12,465 bases of DNA from Pseudomonadota bacterium. Lineage in GTDB: Bacteria > Pseudomonadota > Gammaproteobacteria > Burkholderiales > Burkholderiaceae_B. The notes under the pieces were generated by a model. It had not been told where the DNA came from. It saw only the letters and a program-made list of their open reading frames with translations, and did not search any database. The stretch is from NCBI GenBank assembly GCA_023437255.1, contig JAEZGR010000263.1, forward strand, positions 1 to 12,465, written 5' to 3'. The translations under genes were made by a program, and so were the position numbers. This document shows, piece by piece, positions 7,042 to 12,465 of this stretch. Each line of letters starts with the position of its first letter. Within the stretch, counting starts at the first letter, position 1.

Positions 7042-8355
7042 ATGTCCACTCCCGCAGCTGAACCGACTTCATCAAAGGCGGGCGCCGCCCTGACGGCCTC
7101 CGTCGCTACCGACGCCAAGCGCCGCCGCCTGCGCACTGCGCGCCGGCGCGCCACCGGCCTGCTGATTCTGTTCGCGATCGTGTATGTGCTGGCCACGCAC
7201 TACGGCGACCTGCACGCATCGCTGGCCTGGGTGGCCGCGTTTTCCGAGGCCGCCATGGTCGGCGCACTGGCCGACTGGTACGCCGTGGTCGCCCTCTTCA
7301 GGCATCCGCTGGGCCTGCGGCGCATGCCGCATACCGCCATCATTCCCCGCAACAAAGATCGCATCGCCGACAACCTGGGGGAATTCGTGCAGGGCGAGTT
7401 CTTTTCGCGTGAGCGCATTGTTGCGGTGATCGATGCCGTGGATCCGGCGCGGCGCGCTGCCACCTGGCTGCGCACACCCGCCAATGCGGGGCGGGTGGCG
7501 GCATGGCTGCGCGCCGGCGTGCGCAATGCGGGCGGTCTGCTCAATGAAAACGAAGTCCGCGCCTACCTGCAGCGCGCCGTGTCACACCACATCATGGCCA
7601 CCGACCTGGCCGCCCTGGCCGGGCGCATTCTCGCCAGCCTCACCCGCAGCGGCCGCCATCACGACGTGCTGAATCTTCTGCTGCGCTATACCGCCGGCCA
7701 GCTGCGCCGCCCCGAACTGCAGCAGACCCTGAACAGCCTGTTCGCCGAAAAGCTGCCCCTGTATTTCCCCCGGCTCAAACACTGGGCCGGCGCCAAGGGG
7801 GGCGAGTTCACGGCCCGAACCCTGGCAGAGCTGCTGGAAGAGGTCGAGCAAACGCCCGATCATGCGCTGCGAGGCCACTTCGAGACTTGGCTGCAGGAGT
7901 TCACCCACAAACTGCAGCATGACCCCGACTACCGCTGGCGCCTCGAGGAGCTGGCACGCAAGGTCGCACGGCACCCTGCGTTGCACCGCTATGTCGACGA
8001 AGTGTGGGCCGAGTGGCGCACGGCTGCGTTCAGCGATCTGCATGCCGAAGATTCGCGCTTCGAGGCATTCCTGGCACGCCAGGTGTTGCGATTCGGTGAG
8101 GTGCTCGAAAACGACGAGGCAATGCGGGCCTGGGTGAACGAACGCGCCCGCCGCTACGCGCCGCAACTGGTGGAGCGACACCGCGCCCGCCTGGGCCGCT
8201 TCATCGCCGACAAGATGAAGGAGTGGAACGAGACCGAGCTTGTCGAAAAGCTGGAACTGAACATCGGTGCCGACCTGCAATATATCCGTATCAACGGGGC
8301 ATTGGTCGGCGGCGCAGTAGGGCTGCTGATACACGCCGTCTCGCGCTACCTGTGA
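7042..8355 (+). CDS. DUF445 (YjiN-like) membrane-anchored protein
   Basis: 437 residues. A basic N-terminus (KRRRLRTARRRA, about 26-37) is followed by hydrophobic segments at about 38-52 and 61-85. The signature ALADWYAVVALFRHPLGL with MPHTAIIPRNKDRIADNLGEFVQ (about 75-117) is the strongly conserved start of DUF445 proteins such as E. coli YjiN. The centre is long, charged and helical. The last 22 residues (RINGALVGGAVGLLIHAVSR) form a C-terminal membrane helix, also typical. The layout suggests a cytosolic or periplasmic helical domain held at the inner membrane by both ends. The function of the family is not established and nothing in the neighbourhood fixes it. Only a poor Shine-Dalgarno (ACGGG) precedes the ATG. 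Confidence 0.9.
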   Translation: MSTPAAEPTSSKAGAALTASVATDAKRRRLRTARRRATGLLILFAIVYVLATHYGDLHASLAWVAAFSEAAMVGALADWYAVVALFRHPLGLRRMPHTAIIPRNKDRIADNLGEFVQGEFFSRERIVAVIDAVDPARRAATWLRTPANAGRVAAWLRAGVRNAGGLLNENEVRAYLQRAVSHHIMATDLAALAGRILASLTRSGRHHDVLNLLLRYTAGQLRRPELQQTLNSLFAEKLPLYFPRLKHWAGAKGGEFTARTLAELLEEVEQTPDHALRGHFETWLQEFTHKLQHDPDYRWRLEELARKVARHPALHRYVDEVWAEWRTAAFSDLHAEDSRFEAFLARQVLRFGEVLENDEAMRAWVNERARRYAPQLVERHRARLGRFIADKMKEWNETELVEKLELNIGADLQYIRINGALVGGAVGLLIHAVSRYL

Positions 8356-8396
8356 ACGATCCGCATGGGTAGCCCGACACGCCGGCTTACCATCGA

Positions 8397-8431
8397 GTGA
8401 GGCAATGGGCGCACGCCGCGCCCTGCCTCAC
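8397..8431. terminator. Strong hairpin between convergent genes, probable bidirectional terminator without U-tract
   Basis: GTGAGGCA (8397-8404) pairs perfectly with TGCCTCAC (8424-8431). After a 2-nt bulge (AT), GGGCGC (8407-8412) pairs with GCGCCC (8418-8423) around the loop ACGCC. That makes 14 base pairs in all. The 3' arm (in + coordinates) contains the stop codon of the minus-strand putP gene (8428-8430). There is no T-run on either side, so it is not a textbook intrinsic terminator. It may act as a stability element or a transcription-collision barrier. Confidence 0.55.
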
Positions 8432-9936
8432 AGACCACCCCCGCTCTGGCGCAACGCCGCGATCTCGCCCTCGACTTCATCGAAGGTGGACTGGATCGCG
8501 GCGTCGGGTTCTCTGTCGGCAAGACTCACGACGTAGATGGCAAGGGTGGCCAGCACAAAGCCCGGCACGATCTCATACAGATCGAACCACCCGAACTGCT
8601 TCCACACCAGTACGGTTACCGCACCCACGATCATGCCGGCCAACGCGCCGCGCAGCGTCATGCGTCGCCACAGCAGCGACAGAATCACAACTGGACCGAA
8701 GGCAGCCCCAAAGCCTGCCCAGGCATAACTCACCATGCCCAGCACCCGGCTTTCGGGATCGGAAGCCAGCAGAATCGCAATGACGGCAATGGCGAACACC
8801 ATGGCCCGACCGAACCACACCAGCTCGCGCTGGCTCGCCTCTTTGCGCAGAAAGGTCTTGTAGATGTCCTGCGTCAGGGAACTGGAGCAGACCAGCAGTT
8901 GCGCCGACAGCGTACTCATGATGGCGGCCAGCACCGCTGCCAGCAGCATGCCGGCAATCCAGGGCCAGAACAGGATCAGCGACAGCTCGATGAAGACACG
9001 TTCCGAATTCGCGTTCACCCCGGCAGCCTGTTCAGGGTTGGCGGCGAAGTAGGCGATGCCGAAGAAACCCACGGCGACCGCCCCCGCCAGACACAGGACC
9101 ATCCAGGTCATGCCGATGCGGCGTGCCCCGGGGATTGCATGTACCGACTCGGCGGCCATGAAGCGCACCAGAATATGCGGCTGACCGAAGTAGCCCAATC
9201 CCCAGGCCAGCAGTGAGATGATCGCGATGACGTTCAGGTTGCCGAACCAGTCGAGGTTCGCCGGATCGACCGCCGCCACCGCGTCAAGGCTGGGGCCCGG
9301 TCCGCCCAGCGAAAGGATCACCATGATCGGTGCCAGCACCAGCGCCACGAACATCAGCGAGGCCTGTATGGTGTCGGTCCAGCTCACGGCCAGGAAACCG
9401 CCGATGAATACATACGCCATCGTGCAGAAGGCGCCCAGCCACATCGCCCAGGTATAAGACAGGCCGAACATGCTCTCGAAGAGCCGGGCCCCGGCCACCA
9501 CGCCCGACGCTGCATAAAGCGTGAAGAAGATCAGAATCACCACTGCGGAGACCACGCGCAATACGTTGCGCCGATCATTGAAGCGGTTGGAGAAAAAGTC
9601 GGGCAGGGTCAGGGCGTCGCCGGATTTTTCTGTATACACCCGCAAGCGCGCGGCCACGAAACGCCAGTTCAGATAGGCACCGATGATCAGGCCAATGGCG
9701 ATCCACGATTCGGAAAGCCCGGCGAGATACACCGCCCCGGGCAGGCCCATGAGCAACCAGCCGCTCATGTCGGAGGCCCCTGCGGCCAGCGCCGTCACGA
9801 AGCTGCCGAGGCGTCGACCGCCCAGAATGTAATCAGACAGATCATGGGTAGACCGGTAACCGAGCCAGCCGATCAGCAGCATGCCCGCAATATAGATACC
9901 GAACATCACAACGATCGGAGTGCCTACGATCTGCAT
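8428..9936 (-). CDS. putP: Sodium/proline symporter PutP
   Basis: 502 residues, the same length as E. coli PutP and similar over its whole length as I recall that sequence. It is a sodium:solute symporter (SSS family) with about 13 membrane helices that imports L-proline with sodium. Recognisable blocks are [96 protein letters not shown] and [16 protein letters not shown]. Asp56 in GASDMSG corresponds to the sodium-site Asp55 of E. coli PutP, and Ser58 to Ser57. GGGGAGAG precedes the ATG by 7 nt. No putA proline dehydrogenase gene is nearby. The gene diverges from the SDR gene with a 128-bp spacer; a TCTAAT (-10-like) occurs at 9972-9977 on the minus strand, but without a good -35. Confidence 0.95.
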   Translation of the reverse strand: MQIVGTPIVVMFGIYIAGMLLIGWLGYRSTHDLSDYILGGRRLGSFVTALAAGASDMSGWLLMGLPGAVYLAGLSESWIAIGLIIGAYLNWRFVAARLRVYTEKSGDALTLPDFFSNRFNDRRNVLRVVSAVVILIFFTLYAASGVVAGARLFESMFGLSYTWAMWLGAFCTMAYVFIGGFLAVSWTDTIQASLMFVALVLAPIMVILSLGGPGPSLDAVAAVDPANLDWFGNLNVIAIISLLAWGLGYFGQPHILVRFMAAESVHAIPGARRIGMTWMVLCLAGAVAVGFFGIAYFAANPEQAAGVNANSERVFIELSLILFWPWIAGMLLAAVLAAIMSTLSAQLLVCSSSLTQDIYKTFLRKEASQRELVWFGRAMVFAIAVIAILLASDPESRVLGMVSYAWAGFGAAFGPVVILSLLWRRMTLRGALAGMIVGAVTVLVWKQFGWFDLYEIVPGFVLATLAIYVVSLADREPDAAIQSTFDEVEGEIAALRQSGGGL

Positions 9937-10064
9937 GGGTGCTCTCCCCGAGATGGCTTAGGTCTCAAGCAATTAGACTACTGCGCTCTCCCGGCGACCG
10001 CGGTAAAGTTGCAACAAGTCACAACCGGCCGCCGAAGCGGCACGCAACAGGAGAAGCAGTTCAA
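9937..10064. promoter_or_regulatory. Divergent spacer between putP and the SDR gene
   Basis: No convincing promoter pair is seen in either direction. It contains a perfect 8-bp palindrome GTTGCAAC (10008-10015). A small hairpin, GCCGC (10028-10032) with GCGGC (10037-10041) around CGAA, lies just upstream of the SDR ribosome-binding site. Both genes must start transcription here unless read-through occurs. Confidence 0.4.
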
Positions 10065-10820
10065 ATGAGTGAACGGAAAATTGCGCTGGTCACGGGTGCC
10101 GGCTCCGGCATTGGCAAGCACGTCGCCCTGGCTCTGATGAAAGAAGGCTACGACCTTGCTCTGGCCGGGCGCCGCATCGACGCACTCGAGGCCACCGCCC
10201 ACGCGGGCCAGCAATTTGGGGGCCGCTGCCTGGTGCAGTCGACCGATGTGGGCGATCCACAAAGCGTCGACCACCTCTTTCAGCGCATACAGAGTGAGTT
10301 CGGCCGGCTGGATCTCCTCTTCAACAATGCCGGCATCTTCACCAAGCCCGCCAGCATCGAAGATATCCCCTACGAAAGCTGGAAGGAAGCACTCGACGTC
10401 AACCTGACCGGGTACTTCCTGTGCACCCAGGGCGCATTCCGGCTGATGAAGTCGCAGCAGCCCCGCGGTGGGCGCATCATCAACAACGGTTCGATCTCTG
10501 CGCACGCCCCCCGCCCGCAGGCCACCTGCTACACCACCACCAAGCACGCCGTGACCGGGCTCACCAAGGCCACGTCCCTCGACGGGCGGGCCTACGACAT
10601 CGCCTGCGGTCAGATCGACATCGGCAACGCGGCCAGCGACATGACCGATGTCATGCGCCGCGGCGTGATGCAGGCCGATGGCAGCGTTCGCCCTGAGCCA
10701 CTCATGGACGTCGAGCATGTCGGCCGCGCAGTGGTCTACATGGCAGGCCTGCCTCTCGACGCCAACGTACAGTTCATGACCGTCATGGCCACGAACATGC
10801 CCTTCATCGGCCGCGGCTGA
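10065..10820 (+). CDS. Short-chain dehydrogenase/reductase (classical SDR)
   Basis: 251 residues, the usual classical SDR size. The Rossmann cofactor motif TGAGSGIG is at 10-17. Arg36-Arg37 after the second strand favour NADP(H). Asp61-Val62 sit at the adenine site and NNAG is at 87-90. Asn113, Ser143, Tyr156 and Lys160 (YTTTK) form the full catalytic tetrad. After the active site the usual PG turn is replaced by [17 protein letters not shown] (178-194), seen in a proteobacterial SDR subgroup of unknown substrate. The start at 10065 has AGGAG 11 nt upstream; the frame is open to 9939 but that extension has no SDR character. It precedes a GntP-type permease by 177 bp on the same strand, which hints at a hydroxy-acid substrate. 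Its last codons lie in the first copy of a 33-bp tandem repeat. Confidence 0.93.
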   Translation: MSERKIALVTGAGSGIGKHVALALMKEGYDLALAGRRIDALEATAHAGQQFGGRCLVQSTDVGDPQSVDHLFQRIQSEFGRLDLLFNNAGIFTKPASIEDIPYESWKEALDVNLTGYFLCTQGAFRLMKSQQPRGGRIINNGSISAHAPRPQATCYTTTKHAVTGLTKATSLDGRAYDIACGQIDIGNAASDMTDVMRRGVMQADGSVRPEPLMDVEHVGRAVVYMAGLPLDANVQFMTVMATNMPFIGRG

Positions 10821-10884
10821 AGCAACCGCCCCCGCGGAGCCGGCCGCGGCTGAAGCAACCGCCCCCGCGGAGCCGGGCGCGGCT
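10808..10884. repeat. 33-bp tandem duplication spanning the SDR stop codon
   Basis: Bases 10808-10840 are repeated exactly at 10841-10873, and the first 11 bases recur once more at 10874-10884 with a single mismatch. The unit starts CGGCCGCGGCTGA and ends CCGCGGAGC. It is very GC-rich and contains two CCGCGG palindromes. The first copy holds the last SDR codons and the TGA; later copies are non-coding. Because 33 is a multiple of three, the duplication keeps the frame. Confidence 0.9.
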
Positions 10885-10888
10885 CCGC
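10867..10888 (+). terminator. Hairpin downstream of the SDR gene, possible terminator
   Basis: GCGGAGCC (10867-10874) pairs perfectly with GGCTCCGC (10881-10888) around a 6-nt loop. The 5' arm is the end of the second repeat copy and the 3' arm lies in unique sequence. No T-run follows, so termination efficiency is doubtful. Confidence 0.4.
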
Positions 10889-10949
10889 CTCATCGCTCCG
10901 GGTTTACCCCTAAAAATTCTCTGTTAGCTGCTACACTTACGCCCTTTTG

Positions 10950-10968
10950 CGGCGCCTTCATGGCGCCG
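10950..10968 (+). promoter_or_regulatory. Leader hairpin upstream of the GntP-type permease
   Basis: CGGCGCC (10950-10956) and GGCGCCG (10962-10968) form a perfect 7-bp stem with loop TTCAT. It stands 29 bp before the permease ATG and 15 bp before the AAAGGAG site. A TACACT -10-like hexamer at 10932-10937 would place the transcript start near 10944, putting the stem at the extreme 5' end of the mRNA, where it could stabilise the message. No matching -35 was found. Confidence 0.4.
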
Positions 10969-10997
10969 TTCCCGTATTTCCAGAAAGGAGCGTTTGC

Positions 10998-12404
10998 ATG
11001 GCCAGCACCATGGCAATCATCGTCTCCCTGATCCTGCTGATGTATCTGGCGTATCGGGGAATCACCGTACTGCTGCTCGCACCCCTGATGGCGGCGCTCG
11101 CAGTCCTGCTCTCGGGCGAGATCGGGCTATACCTGCCCATCTACACCGATACGTTCATGAAGGCGCTGGGCGGCTATGTCATTCAGTTCCTGCCGATTTT
11201 CCTGCTGGGTGCGCTGTTCGGCCGGCTGATGGCGGATTCCGGCGCGGCCCACACCATTTCCCGGTGGATTGTCGACAAGCTGGGCGAGAAACACGCCATT
11301 GTCACCGTGGTCCTGGCCTGCGCCGTTCTCACCTACGGCGGCGTGTCGCTGTTCGTGGTGGCGTTCGCCATCTACCCGATTGCGCGCGATCTCTTCCAGG
11401 CCGCCGATATTCCCAAACGGCTGATTCCCGCCACCATTGCGCTGGGCTCCTTCACCTTCACAATGACCGCGCTGCCGGGCACGCCTTCCATCCAGAACGC
11501 GATCCCGATTCCCTACTACGGTACGAACGTCTTTGCGGCGCCGGGTCTGGGGATCATTGCCGCCATCATCATGCTGACCCTGGGCCTCTGGTGGTTGCAT
11601 CGCCGCGCCCGGCAGGCGCACGCAGCCGGTGAAGGCTACGGCATTCACATCGAGAATGACGACACGACCGCCGCGGGCGAAGAACCCGAGAGCGCAACCT
11701 CGCACATGCCGCTGACATTGGCCGTGCTGCCGCTCATTCTCGTGGTGGGCGTCAACGCCCTCTTCACGTATGGCATCTTCCCGAACATGGACACGAGTGC
11801 CATGACGGAGCGCTTCCCCCAGCTGGACCCATCGCGCATCACCGGCTTGTGGGCACTCATTCTTGCGCTGGTCATCGCCTGCACCACGCTGGTGGTTTCA
11901 CGGCTGGGCCATTGGTCCAATCTGCGGGCAACGGTGAACAAGGGCGTCTTCGGCTTCATGCTGCCGCTGTTCAACACGGCCTCCGAGGTCGGTTACGGCG
12001 CCGTGATTGCCGGGCTGGCAGGCTTCGCGATCATTCGCGACGCCGTTCTCAACGTCACGCCCCATAACCCTCTGATTTCCGAAGCGATCGCCATGAACGT
12101 GCTGGCCGGGATCACTGGATCGTCGTCGGGCGGTCTCAGTATTGCGCTGCAGACGCTCGGCCCTGACTATCTGCGCATGGCCCTCGAAGCGGGCATCAGC
12201 CCCGAATTGCTGCACCGCGTTGCCGTGTTGGCCGCCGGTGGCTTCGATACGCTGCCACACTGTGGAGCGATCATCACGCTGCTCTCGATCTGCCGCCTCA
12301 CGCACCGCCAGTCCTACCTGAATATCGCGGCCGTCACCATGGGCGGGCCGTTCGTTGCACAGGTTGTCGTGATTGCGCTGGGCACCTGGTTCGGCAGCTT
12401 CTGA
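10998..12404 (+). CDS. GntP-family permease (gluconate/hydroxy-acid type)
   Basis: 468 residues with about 12 hydrophobic segments. It is an inner-membrane proton-coupled importer of the GntP family, whose known substrates include gluconate and related sugar acids; members near dehydrogenase genes are often assigned to 3-hydroxybutyrate. Family-like segments are FLPIFLLGALFGRLMADSG (64-82), LTYGGVSLFVVAFAIYPIAR (111-130), TALPGTPSIQNAIPIPYYGT (157-176), ITGSSSGGLSIAL (372-384) and GGFDTLPHCGAIITLLS (414-430). A hydrophilic loop (about 202-236) divides the two halves. The start at 10998 is set by AAAGGAG (10984-10990) 7 nt upstream; an in-frame ATG at 10947 lies in the leader hairpin region. 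The SDR gene upstream suggests a shared hydroxy- or keto-acid pathway, which is inference. Confidence 0.92.
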   Translation: MASTMAIIVSLILLMYLAYRGITVLLLAPLMAALAVLLSGEIGLYLPIYTDTFMKALGGYVIQFLPIFLLGALFGRLMADSGAAHTISRWIVDKLGEKHAIVTVVLACAVLTYGGVSLFVVAFAIYPIARDLFQAADIPKRLIPATIALGSFTFTMTALPGTPSIQNAIPIPYYGTNVFAAPGLGIIAAIIMLTLGLWWLHRRARQAHAAGEGYGIHIENDDTTAAGEEPESATSHMPLTLAVLPLILVVGVNALFTYGIFPNMDTSAMTERFPQLDPSRITGLWALILALVIACTTLVVSRLGHWSNLRATVNKGVFGFMLPLFNTASEVGYGAVIAGLAGFAIIRDAVLNVTPHNPLISEAIAMNVLAGITGSSSGGLSIALQTLGPDYLRMALEAGISPELLHRVAVLAAGGFDTLPHCGAIITLLSICRLTHRQSYLNIAAVTMGGPFVAQVVVIALGTWFGSF

Positions 12405-12417
12405 CCCTTTCTTCACC

Positions 12418-12451
12418 TCGTCGGCAGACTTCTTCAGGCGTCTGCCGACGA
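12418..12451. terminator. Perfect 12-bp inverted repeat after the GntP permease gene
   Basis: TCGTCGGCAGAC (12418-12429) pairs with GTCTGCCGACGA (12440-12451) around a 10-nt loop, 13 bp after the permease stop. The stem is strong but no T-run follows on either strand inside the window. It probably ends or protects the permease transcript. The remaining bases to the window edge show no gene that I can support. Confidence 0.6.
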
Positions 12452-12465
12452 CGGCCTCCCGCGTT

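Noticed and set aside
6095..7075. 326-residue minus-strand open frame opposite the ABC ATPase
   Set aside because: It mirrors the ATPase gene, whose every motif is intact; the translation is low-complexity His/Gly/Ala-rich.
7582..8334. 250-residue minus-strand open frame opposite the DUF445 gene
   Set aside because: Antisense to conserved DUF445 sequence and without recognisable features.
1..12465. Searched by eye for tRNA, rRNA, CRISPR repeats, transposase genes, insertion-sequence ends, attachment sites, toxin-antitoxin or defence genes
   Set aside because: None seen. All coding space is taken by ordinary metabolic, transport and regulatory families, with no sharp base-composition break that would suggest a mobile island.

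Overview
This is a GC-rich, gene-dense stretch of proteobacterial chromosome. It most likely comes from a betaproteobacterium of the Burkholderiales, in or near the Alcaligenaceae. That placement is an inference from an orphan Bug/TctC-type periplasmic receptor next to CaiB-type CoA-transferase and acyl-CoA dehydrogenase genes, an arrangement common in that group. There are no rRNA or tRNA genes, no CRISPR array, no insertion sequence and no phage genes. All eleven genes belong to recognisable families, and I see no wholly new system.

Left part (1-4460). The C-terminal part of an IclR-family regulator enters from the left edge on the + strand. It converges on a four-gene minus-strand operon that reads, in transcription order, cupin, Bug/TctC solute receptor, CaiB/BaiF CoA-transferase, acyl-CoA dehydrogenase. 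Spacing is tight (25 bp, 11 bp, then a 4-bp ATGA overlap) and each gene has a visible Shine-Dalgarno sequence. The set looks like a small catabolic module: capture of an organic acid, CoA activation by transfer, then alpha,beta-dehydrogenation. The substrate cannot be read from the sequence. A promoter-like site with overlapping inverted repeats lies just upstream of the cupin gene and could be the regulator's operator.

Middle (4460-8430). Divergent from that operon, on the + strand, is a complete polar amino acid ABC importer: lipoprotein binding protein, one permease, one ATPase. It is followed by a DUF445 (YjiN-like) membrane protein. A strong 14-bp hairpin separates this block from the next, convergent gene.

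Right part (8428-12465). A PutP-type sodium/proline symporter lies on the minus strand, divergent from a short-chain dehydrogenase/reductase on the + strand. A GntP-family permease follows the reductase. A 33-bp tandem duplication begins inside the last codons of the reductase gene and runs into the intergenic space. The permease has a hairpin in its leader and a perfect 12-bp inverted repeat after its stop.

The points most worth checking are the promoter/operator architecture upstream of the cupin gene, the missing canonical C-terminal glutamate in the acyl-CoA dehydrogenase, the in-frame 33-bp duplication across a stop codon, and the unknown substrate of the four-gene operon.
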